Below the pieces are notes generated by a model. It was given only the letters and a program-made list of their open reading frames with translations. It was not told the origin of the DNA and did no database searches. Positions 1-9,955 of a stretch of DNA of 64,000 nt are shown piece by piece (position 1 is the stretch's first letter; every line of letters starts with the position of its first letter). Source of the DNA: Brasilonema angustatum HA4187-MV1 (GTDB lineage Bacteria; Cyanobacteriota; Cyanobacteriia; Cyanobacteriales; Nostocaceae); assembly GCA_019359695.1 (NCBI GenBank), contig JAHHGV010000022.1, positions 1 to 64,000 of the forward strand, given 5' to 3'. The position numbers and the translations under genes are program-made.

Positions 1-39
1 TCGCTGCAACAAACATAAGAAATATTTATTAGAATTCTG

Positions 40-78
40 TGGCGATACGCCCTTGGCGTCTGCGCTCCGCGCAATCGC
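40..78. repeat. GC-rich dispersed repeat copy
   Basis: A GC-rich patch in AT-rich DNA reading GGCGATACGCCCTTGGCGTC and continuing into GCGCTCCGCGC. The reverse complement of 38893-38930 is nearly the same, with the CCTTGG-type centre flipped. It belongs to the palindromic repeat family found at many intergenic places in this window. Confidence 0.7.
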
Positions 79-132
79 CTGTAAAAACTCTCCCACTTTA
101 TTATCTCTGACTTTTGCAAGAGGTCTAATAAG

Positions 133-234
133 TATACTATTAAGCTAGAACAGGAGCGCTTTACCATAGGACGAAGCAATGGCAAGGATATAGTGCTTCC
201 TAACCCAGATAAAACAATCTCACGGGATCATTAG
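133..234 (+). pseudogene. FHA-domain remnant
   Basis: Reading in frame to the stop at 232-234 gives a peptide with RFTIGRSNGKDIVLPNP followed by ISRDH. This is the hallmark of a forkhead-associated phosphothreonine-binding domain (GR-S, then a D-I-V-L strand, then S-R-x-H). An FHA domain should continue for about 50 more residues, but a stop follows the H and I found no start codon with a ribosome site upstream. It is therefore a fragment. FHA domains bind targets phosphorylated by Ser/Thr kinases, and a broken kinase lies 100 bp downstream, so both are probably pieces of one former signalling locus. Confidence 0.65.
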
Positions 235-331
235 CCTATCCCTTATAAATAGATTTACCCCCTCATGTGGTATGAGCGATCGCAAGCGTAAAGCTGCTGG
301 CTTCTAATCAATCAAATTTGGGATAGGCATT

Positions 332-991
332 ATGGATCGAGAGCATCCTAGCTTCAATAACAATGGTAAGTCAAGTGACCCGACAAACAAAATTGCAGAA
401 GAGGAAATACAACACAGATTAGAGAGACAAGCGCAAGACCGGGAGAAGATAATGAATTGCTGGCAGCCAGGTCATCAGTTGAAAAATGGTCGATTTATTA
501 TAAAGCAAATTTTAGGACAAGGGGGCTTTGGTGTTGCTTACCTTGCTAGTGATCAAAAACTCAAACGAGACGTTGTTATTAAAACTCTCAACGAAAGAAT
601 ACAATGTGAACCAAATTTTGAGAAATTGAAAGAAGATTTCAAAAAAGAGGCGGAACGGTTAAGCCAATGTCGTCATTCTAACATAGTAGTAATTTACGAT
701 TGGTTTGATGAGGATCAGCTGCCGTGCATAGTCATGGATTATATTGCTGGTGAAACTCTTGCTCGACGACTAGAGCGAGGCGTTTTGAAAGAAGAGGAAG
801 CTTTACATTACATCCATCAAATCGGTGAAGCTCTAAAGGTCGTTCATACAAATAATTTGGTACACAGAGATGTAAAACCTGGTAATGTTATGATTCGAGA
901 AGGTACACAGGAAGCTGTATTGATTGATTTTGGAATTGCCCGTGAATTTCATCATAATAAGCTAATACTTCAAATTCTTGAAAGGACGTAG
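332..991 (+). pseudogene. truncated Ser/Thr protein kinase (Hanks type)
   Basis: The 219-residue product begins a eukaryotic-type kinase domain near residue 50. The glycine loop (LGQGGFGVAY), the Lys of VVIKTL, the catalytic loop HRDVKPGNVMI and the Mg-binding IDFGIAR are all present. The reading frame stops about 15 residues after DFG, so the activation segment, the APE motif and the whole C-lobe substrate-binding half are missing. Cyanobacterial kinases of this type normally have about 270 residues in this domain plus C-terminal domains. The ATG follows GGGATAGG, a plausible ribosome site. Without the C-lobe it is unlikely to be an active kinase, so I treat it as decayed. A short product acting as a dominant regulator is possible but unsupported. 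Confidence 0.8.
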
Positions 992-1190
992 AACTGAGCA
1001 ACTTATTTATTTGGTTATTATTTCTGTAATTCCTACGTTAATCTTTTTTATTTTTGTTCCTGCATTGCGAACATGGACAATACAAAGCGGTGGAATAGTT
1101 TGTTTGTTATTAACTGTTTTAGCTATTTTACTTGGATTCTATCTCATGAAAATATACCCAAGAATTTATCAGCTAATTTGTCGTTCCTAA
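978..1190 (+). pseudogene. small membrane ORF, possible kinase-tail remnant
   Basis: A 70-codon frame starting at TTG that overlaps the last 14 bases of the truncated kinase in another frame. The peptide has two hydrophobic stretches (about residues 9-28 and 37-57) separated by a short charged turn, so it would be an integral membrane hairpin. Hanks-type kinases often carry transmembrane segments after the catalytic domain. The simplest reading is a displaced C-terminal piece of the same locus joined after a deletion. There is no clear ribosome site and no family I recognise. An independent small membrane protein is the alternative. Confidence 0.35.
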
Positions 1191-1351
1191 TGATATAAAA
1201 CTCCTATTTTATTTTTGAATAAGCGCTAAATCACAAGTCCTGTCTGGCAAACAATAAAGTATCTGTATACTTAAAAAAATTAAGTATAATTCCTAGAGTA
1301 TTCAGATGAAACTTGTAGTTGATGTTATTACTAAAAAAAAGATAAGTGTTT

Positions 1352-2344
1352 ATGAAAAAAAATCCTTACATAATCATATTCTTGGTGACTCCCTTCGTTT
1401 TGTGGGTCGCAAATATACTATCACCAGGAGCAACTGTCAGTAATCAATTTCAAAGGTTTATAGATGTGCCGAATATTCCCCAAGGAGAATTCAAATATGG
1501 TGGTAGCACAACCTGGGCACAGATTCGGAAAGAAGTTGATCCAGAAATTAAATCTGCGCTATCAAATAATTTCAGGTTAACCTATATTGATCCGCCCCCA
1601 AAAGAAACACCTGGCTCTTATACAGGAATTAGAATGCTGTTGGAGAATCAGCTTGATTTTGCTGTTTCTTCTCATCCACTTACAGAGAATGAAAAAAAGC
1701 AAGGTTTGATGGAAAAGGAGGTGGCTATTGATAGCATTGCAATTGCAGTTAATCCAAAGTTGGTACTGCAAAAACAAGGTTTGACAATAGATGAATTAAA
1801 AAGCATATATACAGCTAAAATTACTAACTGGAAACAACTTGATGGTCCAGACGAGATAATTAAACCCTACACTCGCGATCCGAAAGATGGAGGTACGGTA
1901 GATTTCTTTTTGAAAGAAGTCTTAAAGATTGAGGTTGGGCAATTGCAAGCTGACTTTGTTGAGGATACAACTAGGGGTATACGCGAAGTAGTGAGTCACT
2001 TAGGCGGTGTATATTATGCCTCATCACCAGAAATTGTAGGACAATGTGAAATTAAGCCCTTGCCTTTAGGACTGACAGCAGAAAAATTTATTCCTCCGTA
2101 CATACCGCCTTATCTTCCGCCTAAGCAATGCCATCGTTTTCAAAGCAAGGTTAAGGTTAATACCCAGGAACTTCGCAGTGGGAGCTACCCTATTAAGCGT
2201 AAGTTGTATGTCATTATCAAGCAGGACGAGCCGACAAAGCAACAAGTCGGGGAAGCTTATGCAAATTTGCTACTGACTGCCGAGGGTCAACAACTGCTGG
2301 AAAAAGCTGGATATGCTAGTCTATATGATACTCAAGCTAATTGA
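1352..2344 (+). CDS. PstS-like periplasmic substrate-binding protein
   Basis: A 330-residue secreted or anchored protein. The first 20 or so residues (KKNPYIIIFLVTPFVLWVA) form a signal or anchor segment. The body resembles phosphate-type binding proteins of ABC transporters: YGGSTTWAQIRKEVDP near the start of the mature part, a central SSHPLTENEK loop, and IYTAKITNWKQLDGPDE, which corresponds to the I(F/Y)xGxxxxWxxL motif of PstS. I use the ATG at 1352 because it directly precedes the signal segment; a GTG two codons earlier is possible. No permease or ATPase genes are adjacent. Since it follows an FHA/kinase remnant, it may be a sensor-associated binding protein rather than a phosphate importer. 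The ligand is unknown. Confidence 0.7.
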   Translation: MKKNPYIIIFLVTPFVLWVANILSPGATVSNQFQRFIDVPNIPQGEFKYGGSTTWAQIRKEVDPEIKSALSNNFRLTYIDPPPKETPGSYTGIRMLLENQLDFAVSSHPLTENEKKQGLMEKEVAIDSIAIAVNPKLVLQKQGLTIDELKSIYTAKITNWKQLDGPDEIIKPYTRDPKDGGTVDFFLKEVLKIEVGQLQADFVEDTTRGIREVVSHLGGVYYASSPEIVGQCEIKPLPLGLTAEKFIPPYIPPYLPPKQCHRFQSKVKVNTQELRSGSYPIKRKLYVIIKQDEPTKQQVGEAYANLLLTAEGQQLLEKAGYASLYDTQAN

Positions 2345-2469
2345 GTACTGTAAGTTCAGCATCAATCACAACCTGTTCTACAGACAAAGCAAAGTGCTAT
2401 TCGCCCTCTTGCTTAAGATTGACTATCATGTAAAGCAGGCACAATGCCTCCTTTGCAACACAGTCACTT

Positions 2470-4626
2470 ATGTCACAAAATCCCAATTTAGAACAAGCGC
2501 TAAAATATTACTTTGGCTACGATAGCTTTCGCCTCGAACAGCGACAAATCATTGAGCAAGCGCTACAAAATCGGGATTTAATGATTGTCATGCCGACTGG
2601 TGGTGGAAAGTCGCTGTGTTTTCAACTACCAGCATTGTTAAAAAAAGGTTTAACCGTGGTGGTGTCGCCGCTGATCGCCTTGATGCAAGACCAAGTGGAA
2701 GCACTGCGAGATAATGGAATTGCCGCAACATTTCTTAATAGCAGTCTTAACGCTCATAAAGTGCGATCGCGCGAAGAATACATCCTCACTGGTAAAGTAA
2801 AACTCCTCTACGTCGCCCCAGAACGCCTGCTGAGTGAAAGATTTCTCCCCTTTCTTGATTTAGTACATCACCAAGTTGGCATTTCAGCCTTTGCGATTGA
2901 CGAAGCACACTGCGTTTCTGAGTGGGGACACGACTTTCGTCCAGAATATCGCCAATTGAAATCAGTACGAAAACGCTACCCAGATATTCCCGTCCTTGCG
3001 TTGACTGCGACAGCAACTGAGCGTGTCCGTGCTGATATTATCCAACAACTTGGGTTAAAGCAACCAAGTATCCATCTCGCTAGCTTCAACCGCACAAACC
3101 TTTACTACGAAGTCCGTTCTAAAACGAAGTATGCCTACGCCCAATTATTGGAACTCATTCGGGAAACAGAAGGTTCAGCAATTGTCTATTGCTTGACACG
3201 CAAAAAAGTTGATGAACTGACTTTGAAGCTGCAACACGATAAGATTTCAGTCTTGCCTTATCATGCTGGATTAACTGATGAAGAACGCACCAAAAATCAA
3301 ACTCGATTTATTCGAGATGATGTGCGTGTTATGGTGGCAACAATTGCCTTTGGCATGGGAATTAACAAACCAGATGTCCGGCTAGTCATTCACTTTGATA
3401 TCTCCCGTAATTTGGAAAGTTACTATCAGGAATCAGGTAGAGCTGGCAGAGATGGAGAACTATCTCGCTGTACACTCTTCTACAGTTACGGTGATGTCAA
3501 AACTATTGAATTTCTGATTAACCAAAAACCAGACCCTCAAGAACAGTTGATTTCCAAACATCAACTGCGGCAGATGATAGACTACACGGAAGGAACAGAT
3601 TGCCGACGGACAATTCAGTTAGGTTATTTTGGGGAACGTTTTGCAGGTTCTTGTGGGAACTGTGACAACTGTCGTTATCCCAAACCAGTAGAAGATTGGA
3701 CAATTGAAGCCATGAAGTTTTTATCTTGTGTGGCTCGATGTAAAGAAAGATTTGGCATGGGTCATATTATAGATGTTTTGCGAGGAGCAAAAACCCAGAA
3801 AATCACTCAATACGATCACGACAAACTTTCCACCTACAGTATTGGTAAAGATAAAACTACAGATGAGTGGCGAATGCTGGGGCGTTCTCTGTTGCATCAA
3901 GGGTTACTAGAACAAACTGCTGACGGTTATGCTGTGTTGAAACTCAACGCTTTAAGTTGGGAAGTGATGCGGCGACAGCGAACAGTTTCTATTGCAGTTC
4001 CTGTAGTACAAAAGATAACTTGGGACGAAGGAAATGAAAAAGCAACAGAGGTGGAAATACTGTTGCAAAGGTTGCGTGCTTTACGCAAACAAATTGCTGA
4101 TGCGCAGTCCGTTCCACCTTACGTCATCTTTGCTGATTCTACTCTAAAATTAATGGCGCAGGTGCAACCCCAAACCTTAAAAGAATTCAATAAACTTTCT
4201 GGCGTAGGTAGCCAGAAAGTTTCCAATTATGGTGAAAAATTTATTGCGGAAATTCGCACCTACCGCCAAGAGCAAGGTTTGCCAGAGCAACAAGATAATT
4301 CTACTCCTTTTTTAGGCTTACCTTCCGAAACTGAATTATTGACTTTACAGTTACACCAACAAGGTCTTAGTGTGACAGAAATTGCTGTAAAACGTAATCT
4401 TCGCCCGACAACAATTATTCGTCATCTTTCCGATTTAATAGAGAAGAATCAGTCAGTAGATTTTAATTTGTTAGTTCCTATAGAAAAGCAGCAAAAAATT
4501 TTGCAAGTCTTAGAAATTCTTGGTGATATTTCCCTAACACCCATTAAAGAATATCTAGGTGATAACTATAGTTTTGATGAAATTCGCTTGGTAAGAGGAA
4601 AATGGCGACGGGAAAGTCAAAAATAA
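2470..4626 (+). CDS. recQ: ATP-dependent DNA helicase RecQ
   Basis: A 718-residue superfamily 2 helicase that unwinds DNA 3'-5' in recombination and fork repair. Walker A is MPTGGGKS (GGGK 44-47) and the DEAH box is at 144-147, followed by [13 protein letters not shown]. Motif VI is [10 protein letters not shown]. The zinc-binding cysteines of the RecQ C-terminal region are at 378, 395, 398 and 401. An HRDC-like segment (about 545-600) and a C-terminal helix-turn-helix repeat (about 625-665, with [21 protein letters not shown]) follow. Length and domain order are those of full-length bacterial RecQ with the extra HTH. It looks intact. Neighbours suggest no operon. Confidence 0.95.
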   Translation: MSQNPNLEQALKYYFGYDSFRLEQRQIIEQALQNRDLMIVMPTGGGKSLCFQLPALLKKGLTVVVSPLIALMQDQVEALRDNGIAATFLNSSLNAHKVRSREEYILTGKVKLLYVAPERLLSERFLPFLDLVHHQVGISAFAIDEAHCVSEWGHDFRPEYRQLKSVRKRYPDIPVLALTATATERVRADIIQQLGLKQPSIHLASFNRTNLYYEVRSKTKYAYAQLLELIRETEGSAIVYCLTRKKVDELTLKLQHDKISVLPYHAGLTDEERTKNQTRFIRDDVRVMVATIAFGMGINKPDVRLVIHFDISRNLESYYQESGRAGRDGELSRCTLFYSYGDVKTIEFLINQKPDPQEQLISKHQLRQMIDYTEGTDCRRTIQLGYFGERFAGSCGNCDNCRYPKPVEDWTIEAMKFLSCVARCKERFGMGHIIDVLRGAKTQKITQYDHDKLSTYSIGKDKTTDEWRMLGRSLLHQGLLEQTADGYAVLKLNALSWEVMRRQRTVSIAVPVVQKITWDEGNEKATEVEILLQRLRALRKQIADAQSVPPYVIFADSTLKLMAQVQPQTLKEFNKLSGVGSQKVSNYGEKFIAEIRTYRQEQGLPEQQDNSTPFLGLPSETELLTLQLHQQGLSVTEIAVKRNLRPTTIIRHLSDLIEKNQSVDFNLLVPIEKQQKILQVLEILGDISLTPIKEYLGDNYSFDEIRLVRGKWRRESQK

Positions 4627-4764
4627 TATGCGTGTTATTTTTTTAGTATATCAGTATAAACCCGTAGACTTAATTCTTGTCTTTATAATAATCTTTACGT
4701 TTTTTTTGCCCAAGCATTTATAAAAGCTGGGTACAATTGCGTATAATCAAGTAAGTAACAGGAT

Positions 4765-6222
4765 ATGTTCAACCAAATATTTACGGGTTTTGCTGATTAT
4801 GAAAGTGTCAACGAGAGTTATCTTAGGCAAAGGCAACTCAGAGGAAATACGGGTTTTTGGCTGTTATGGAGCTATGGAGTCGGCGTTGTCATATCAGGTA
4901 ATTTCACTGGGTGGAACTCTGGTTTGATAGCAGGCGGCTTTTGGGGGATGGCAATTGCTACCCTGCTAATGGCAATCATGTATATATGCCTAACCTACAG
5001 TCTGTCTGAAATGTCAGCGATGCTCCCGTATACGGGAGGGCTTTACTCCTTTACGCGCACTGCCTTTGGTCCGTTTTGGGGCTATATATGCGGTGTAGCC
5101 ATGATTATTGAGAACGTACTTGCTCCAGTTGTAGCTGTGATTGCTGTCACCAGTTACTTAAAACCGTTAATTCCTGGTGTACCGACCTATCTTGTGTGGG
5201 TGGTGATCTACGCTATTTTCACAGCGATTAATATCTGGGGGATGGAACAGACTTTCAATCTGGGTTATGTGATCACGCTCATTGCGCTGATAATCTTAAC
5301 AGTATTCTATGTATTAATACTGGCATTGGGCATTTTCAAAATGAACCTTCTTTTCAATGTTCCTGCTAATACAGGGCAATTGGCAACGTGGTTGCCCAAA
5401 GGTGTGTCAGGGATTTTCGCCGCGATTCCTTATGCTATCTGGTTTTACCTGGCAATTGAGCAACTTCCACTAGCTGCTGAGGAAAGCCGTCACGCCTCTG
5501 AGCAGATTCCTCGTTCTCTGATAGCAGCCATGTTCACTCTGGTTGTCCTTTCAGTATTTACCTTGGTATTAAATTCTGGCGTAGGCAATGGTGCTGTTGC
5601 TGTTGGTCAATCAAGCGCTCCATTGGGATATGGGTTAGAAGCTTACTTTGGTAAAGGTCCGGTTACTACCTTTTCCACAGCAGTCTTAATGTCTTGTGGC
5701 TTGCTCGCTAGCTTCCATTTTACGATCTACGCCTATGGACGAACATTCTTCTCTCTTGCCCGTGCTGGATACATCCCGCGCTGGCTAGCGGTTACTGGCA
5801 AAAGTTATACCCCTTACAGGTCATTACTTTTGGGTACGGTAGTTGGATTGATTTGTGCAGTTACTATTGATGTTTTAGGGGGTTCAGTCAAAGATGTCAT
5901 GTTAAATATGGCAGTTTTTGGGGCATTAATCATCTATATTTTGGTGCTATTGAGCTATATCAAGCTCAAGAGTACTCATTCCAATTTACGAAGACCGTAT
6001 CAAAGTCCACTAGGGATTTGGGGTGCGGCTGTTGGTGCTTTACTGGCAATCGTTGCCTTGCTTGCTTGTTTGTGTGTACCCGCATACCAGCCTGGTGCTT
6101 GGGGTGTTGCTACCTTCATAGTCATAGCAATTCTGTACTTCTTGTTTTACAGCAGAAATCACTTAGTTGCTCAGGCTCCCGAAGAAAAGGCAGCACTCAC
6201 AATAATCAAACAGCAAGTTTAA
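4765..6222 (+). CDS. APC-family permease, ethanolamine-permease-like
   Basis: A 485-residue integral membrane protein with about 12 hydrophobic segments. The opening LRGNTGFWLLWSYGVGVVISG and the later YSLSEMSAMLPYTGGLYSFTRTAFGP are close to the ethanolamine permease (Eat) branch of the amino acid-polyamine-organocation superfamily. The conserved EQLPLAAEE helix is also present. It would import ethanolamine or a small amino compound by proton coupling. No ethanolamine ammonia-lyase genes (eutBC) are in the window, so the substrate is uncertain. It stands alone with 138 bp upstream and a repeat-filled gap downstream. ATG with AGGA just upstream. Confidence 0.8.
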   Translation: MFNQIFTGFADYESVNESYLRQRQLRGNTGFWLLWSYGVGVVISGNFTGWNSGLIAGGFWGMAIATLLMAIMYICLTYSLSEMSAMLPYTGGLYSFTRTAFGPFWGYICGVAMIIENVLAPVVAVIAVTSYLKPLIPGVPTYLVWVVIYAIFTAINIWGMEQTFNLGYVITLIALIILTVFYVLILALGIFKMNLLFNVPANTGQLATWLPKGVSGIFAAIPYAIWFYLAIEQLPLAAEESRHASEQIPRSLIAAMFTLVVLSVFTLVLNSGVGNGAVAVGQSSAPLGYGLEAYFGKGPVTTFSTAVLMSCGLLASFHFTIYAYGRTFFSLARAGYIPRWLAVTGKSYTPYRSLLLGTVVGLICAVTIDVLGGSVKDVMLNMAVFGALIIYILVLLSYIKLKSTHSNLRRPYQSPLGIWGAAVGALLAIVALLACLCVPAYQPGAWGVATFIVIAILYFLFYSRNHLVAQAPEEKAALTIIKQQV

Positions 6223-6820
6223 TAGTTATCAGTGAGCCAGCGCTCTTTGGAGGGTCTCCCGCTCTCACAGCGACTGCGTATGCGCAAAGCGCACGCCCAG
6301 AGATCTAAAGCGCAGCGGAACCGGAGGTTCTCCCCGATAGCCGTAAGGCGTGGCCGTTCCCACTAGGGTTATAACTTTGAGTTATCAGCCATAGCAGTCC
6401 TAAATAATTCATAAGAATATCTTTTTGTGTCTTCCCTACATTTCCTTTGTGGTAGCCTGCGGTAAGCCCGGCTCGTCACAAAGCGACACCCTACATTTGA
6501 CGCATCTACATTTAACGCATCTACCATTTAAAAAAAACTTACAACTCAAATTGGATTGCGATATTAGTTTTCTCGGTTGGATAACGGTTGGAATATCAGT
6601 TGATAGTGCTTGATGAATTACGTAATGACTTCTTGGTAATAGATTTAAAATTCAAAAACCATTAATTATTTTGAATTATGAATTTTGAATGGAAGCGATT
6701 TGCGTGAGTCATAACCTGTTTAATCTTTGCCCAACACTCCTAGCGTGTTAGGGCAAGATTTTCATATCTTTGTACAGCCAATATTTGATATGAGTCACAC
6801 AAAATAAAGGAGGATTTATC
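6223..6820. other. intergenic stretch with dispersed GC-rich repeats
   Basis: No gene seen. 6239-6372 is GC-rich and its last part (GGTTCTCCCCGATAGCCGTA, then AGGCGTGGCCGTTCCCACTA) is the reverse complement of repeat copies at 54985-55035 and 32553-32590. A terminator-like hairpin lies at 6726-6756 (TTGCCC... GGGCAA). The ribosome site of the following NRPS gene, AAAGGAGG at 6806-6813, ends the gap. Confidence 0.7.
6806..6813 (+). promoter_or_regulatory. strong Shine-Dalgarno site of the NRPS gene
   Basis: AAAGGAGG lies 7 bases before the ATG at 6821. It is one of the best ribosome sites in the window and fixes the NRPS start. Confidence 0.8.
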
Positions 6821-9800
6821 ATGACTAGTTTAGTTAGCAATCTAGTACAGCAACCTTTAGACTTGTCAGTTCTGACCACACCAGAATCGCATTTGTTGCT
6901 TAAAGAGTGGAATCAAACTCAAGCAGATTTCCCAAAGAATTTATGTATTCATCAGTGGATTGAATTACAAGTAAAGGTGACTCCTGATAAAGTCGCAGTC
7001 ATTTTTGAAGACGAACAGCTGACTTACAGGGAACTGAACCGCCGCGCAAATCAGCTAGCTGATTATTTGCGGAGTTTGAATGTAGAACCGGAAGTTTTGG
7101 TGGGAATTTGCTTAGAGCGAGCCTCCTACGGAGGAGCTACGCTAACGCTAAATCTTTTGATTGGGCTTTTAGGTATTCTCAAAGCTGGTGGAGCGTATGT
7201 GCCATTAGATCCTGCATATCCCCAAGAGCGCTTGGAATGGATTTTAGAAGATTCACAGATCAAGGTGCTATTAACCCAACAGAATCTACTTGAGCGGCTG
7301 CCAAAACATCAAGCGCAAGTCGTTTGCATTGACACTGACGAAGAAATAATTGCGGTAGCAAGCGAGGAAAACCCTAAAACACAAGTCACTCCTGAAAATT
7401 TGGCTTACATACTGTATACTTCTGGCTCTACTGGTAAACCCAAAGGCGTGCAAATTGAGCATCGCTGTGTTGTCAATTTCTTAAATTCGATGCGTAAAGA
7501 GCCAGGACTGACACAGGAAGATGTACTCCTGGCGGTGACAACTATCTGCTTTGATATTGCTGGACTCGAACTTTACTTACCATTGATTGTAGGCGCTCGG
7601 ATTGTATTAGCAAGCCGTGAAGTTGCGAGTTCTGGAGAACAACTAAGCAAGCTTCTCGCAAAATCTGGCGCTACAGTTATGCAGGCAACTCCAGCGACTT
7701 GGCGACTGCTTTTAGCAGCAGGGTGGCAGGGAAATAAACAGCTCAAAATTCTTTGTGGTGGCGAGGCATTAACTCCAGGACTGGCAAATCAGCTGCAAGA
7801 ATTGGTTCACTCCCTGTGGAATATGTACGGACCGACGGAAACCACCATTTGGTCCGCTGTTTACAAGGTAGAGCCTGGGAACATCCAAGTACCAATCGGC
7901 AGACCTATTGACAACACGCAAGTTTATTTGGTGGAACCTCAGCTACACGGTAAGTTAGATCCATTAAAACCTGTGCCTATTGGTACTGCGGGAGAGTTAT
8001 TGATTGGTGGTGCTGGTTTGGCTAGGGGATATCGCAACCGACCAGAATTAAACAGCGAAAAATTTATTCCCAATCCTTTTAGCGACAAGCCAGGAGAACG
8101 TCTTTATAGAACTGGAGACTTGGCTCGCTATTTGCCAGATGGCAAGATTTTGTTCATCGGACGGATTGATGATCAAGTAAAAATTCGCGGTTTCCGTATT
8201 GAGTTGGGAGATATTGAGGCAGCCCTTAGCCAGTACTCAGGCGTGAGGGAAGTTGTGGTTGTAGCAACAGAAGACAATCCACCAGACAAACGCCTGGTTG
8301 CTTATCTGGTGAGAGAACCTAGCACCCAGAGATTATGTCTGAGGAACTTGCGCTCTTTTCTACAAGAGAAGTTGCCCAAATACATGATTCCGTCTGTTTT
8401 TGTCTTGATAAACTCTTTGCCACTTACGCCCAATGGTAAAGTAGATAGGCGATCTCTATCGAGAAGCCGCTTCGCGTCTACGCTATCGAGAAGCGGCTAC
8501 GCGTCTACGCTCCAACCACCCAATCAAGATACACCTGTTTTAAACGACGCATTCGTTGCACCCCGTACCAAAGTCGAGAGACAACTCGCTCAAATTTGGA
8601 CTCAGGTTCTGAGCATTAACTCAATAGGAATACATGACAACTTCTTTGAGTTGGGAGGACATTCTTTACTACTAGTGCAGATGCTGGCTAGGGTGCGAGA
8701 AACTTTCCAACTGGAGTTACCTGTGTTGAGTCTGTTCCAAGCACCTACTATTGCTGGACTAGCTGAAGCTATAGAAGGGCGAGGGGATTCTACAGATTTA
8801 TATGCTGAAGCCGTTTTAGATCAGGCAATTCGTCCTGTAACTGAACCCCAACGGCTTTTCTTAACTGGGGCAACAGGTTTCATCGGAGCTTTTTTATTGT
8901 GCGAATTACTGCGAGAGTTCCCTCAAGCCAAGATTTATTGTTTGGTTCGTGCGACTAGTGCTTATGTCGGCAAGCAGAAAATTCGCCAAAACCTAGAGCG
9001 CTATTTACTCTGGAATAACGAATTAAACTCCCGGATTATTCCAGTTGTTGGGGATTTATCACAACCACTTTTCGGGTTAAATGAACAACAGTTTGGCGAA
9101 TTGACAAGGGAAATTGATGTTATTTATCACAATGGGGCGTTTGTTAATTTAATTTATCCTTATGCTGCACTACGAGCAGTTAATGTTCTGGGAACCCAAG
9201 AAATTCTTAGATTAGCAAGTCTTTTCAAAGTCAAACCTGTACATTTCATCTCTACCTTGGATGTTTTCCAATCACCCGCCTATCAGGAAATGAAGGTGAT
9301 TTTGGAGTCAGACGAACTCGCTGATTGTGAAGGACTCTCTAATGGCTACGCCCAAAGTAAATGGGTGGCGGAGAAGTTGGTGATGACAGCAAAGGAACGC
9401 GGCATTCCTGTGTGTATCTACAGATTAGGCACGATTGTAGGGCATAGTCAAACAGGTGCTTCTCCAACCAATGATCTGATATCCAGAATGCTCAAAAGCT
9501 TTATCGATCTTAAGATTGCTCCTGATTTGGATTTAACCCTCAACTTGACTCCTGTAGATTATGTGAGTAGGGCGATCGCCTACTTGTCAAGACAAAAAGG
9601 GTCTGTTGGGAAAGTTTTTCATATAGGAAATCCTCAACCGTTGCCTATGCGCCAGCTAGTGAGGAGTATCAACGATCTCGGTTATTCTGTCCGCTTCATC
9701 AGCTATGAACAGTGGCAAACAAAGCTGTTAAATAGTAATATTTTTCAAGACACTGCTTTGAGTCCTGTTGTATCTCTATTTACTGAAAAAATGTCTCCCA

Positions 9801-9955
9801 AACAACAGACTTATTTAGAGACATCCGCACTTGTGTGCCAAACATTCGACTATCAAAACACCTTGAATGGACTGGCAGGTACTTCCATTGCCTGTCCACC
9901 AGTCAGTTTAAAATTGGTGAACTACCTACACCTGTCTGAGACAGACAAGGTGTAG
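6821..9955 (+). CDS. stand-alone NRPS, adenylation-thiolation-reductase (A-T-R)
   Basis: A 1044-residue single-module nonribosomal peptide synthetase. The first 40 residues (ending LLLKEWNQTQADFP) resemble the tail of a condensation domain, but no condensation domain precedes it. The A domain spans about 45-545, with TSGSTGKPKG, YGPTETT, YRTGDLARY and PNGKVDRR. The carrier serine is S615 in FFELGGHSL. The terminal reductase domain starts near 677 (LFLTGATGFIG) and has Y843xxxK847 (GYAQSKW). The ten-residue specificity code reads D-I-L-Q-L-G-M-I-W-K, which I recall as close to glycine codes, so glycine is inferred. The module should load an amino acid and release it reductively, as an aldehyde or alcohol. 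In-frame repeat insertions occur at residues 101-111 and 546-563. The last dozen residues are encoded by a hairpin. Confidence 0.9.
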   Translation: MTSLVSNLVQQPLDLSVLTTPESHLLLKEWNQTQADFPKNLCIHQWIELQVKVTPDKVAVIFEDEQLTYRELNRRANQLADYLRSLNVEPEVLVGICLERASYGGATLTLNLLIGLLGILKAGGAYVPLDPAYPQERLEWILEDSQIKVLLTQQNLLERLPKHQAQVVCIDTDEEIIAVASEENPKTQVTPENLAYILYTSGSTGKPKGVQIEHRCVVNFLNSMRKEPGLTQEDVLLAVTTICFDIAGLELYLPLIVGARIVLASREVASSGEQLSKLLAKSGATVMQATPATWRLLLAAGWQGNKQLKILCGGEALTPGLANQLQELVHSLWNMYGPTETTIWSAVYKVEPGNIQVPIGRPIDNTQVYLVEPQLHGKLDPLKPVPIGTAGELLIGGAGLARGYRNRPELNSEKFIPNPFSDKPGERLYRTGDLARYLPDGKILFIGRIDDQVKIRGFRIELGDIEAALSQYSGVREVVVVATEDNPPDKRLVAYLVREPSTQRLCLRNLRSFLQEKLPKYMIPSVFVLINSLPLTPNGKVDRRSLSRSRFASTLSRSGYASTLQPPNQDTPVLNDAFVAPRTKVERQLAQIWTQVLSINSIGIHDNFFELGGHSLLLVQMLARVRETFQLELPVLSLFQAPTIAGLAEAIEGRGDSTDLYAEAVLDQAIRPVTEPQRLFLTGATGFIGAFLLCELLREFPQAKIYCLVRATSAYVGKQKIRQNLERYLLWNNELNSRIIPVVGDLSQPLFGLNEQQFGELTREIDVIYHNGAFVNLIYPYAALRAVNVLGTQEILRLASLFKVKPVHFISTLDVFQSPAYQEMKVILESDELADCEGLSNGYAQSKWVAEKLVMTAKERGIPVCIYRLGTIVGHSQTGASPTNDLISRMLKSFIDLKIAPDLDLTLNLTPVDYVSRAIAYLSRQKGSVGKVFHIGNPQPLPMRQLVRSINDLGYSVRFISYEQWQTKLLNSNIFQDTALSPVVSLFTEKMSPKQQTYLETSALVCQTFDYQNTLNGLAGTSIACPPVSLKLVNYLHLSETDKV
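7121..7151 (+). repeat. repeat inserted in frame in the NRPS A domain
   Basis: CCTCC-TACG-GGAGG-type palindrome followed by GCTACGCTAACGCTAA, the signature of the dispersed repeat family. It encodes residues 101-111 (ASYGGATLTLN), between the usual GICLER and LLGILKAGGAYVPLDP motifs. In typical A domains only about 6 residues (like SLEMVV) separate these motifs, so the insert adds several residues without breaking the frame. Confidence 0.7.
8456..8509 (+). repeat. two 27-bp in-frame tandem repeats in the A-T linker
   Basis: Two 27-bp units encode LSRSRFAST (546-554) and LSRSGYAST (555-563). They sit right after the A-domain end motif PNGKVDRRS and before the carrier domain, i.e. in a flexible linker. 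The DNA (AGAAGCCGCTTCGCGTCTACG type) is the same repeat family seen intergenically, for example near 63260. Confidence 0.8.
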
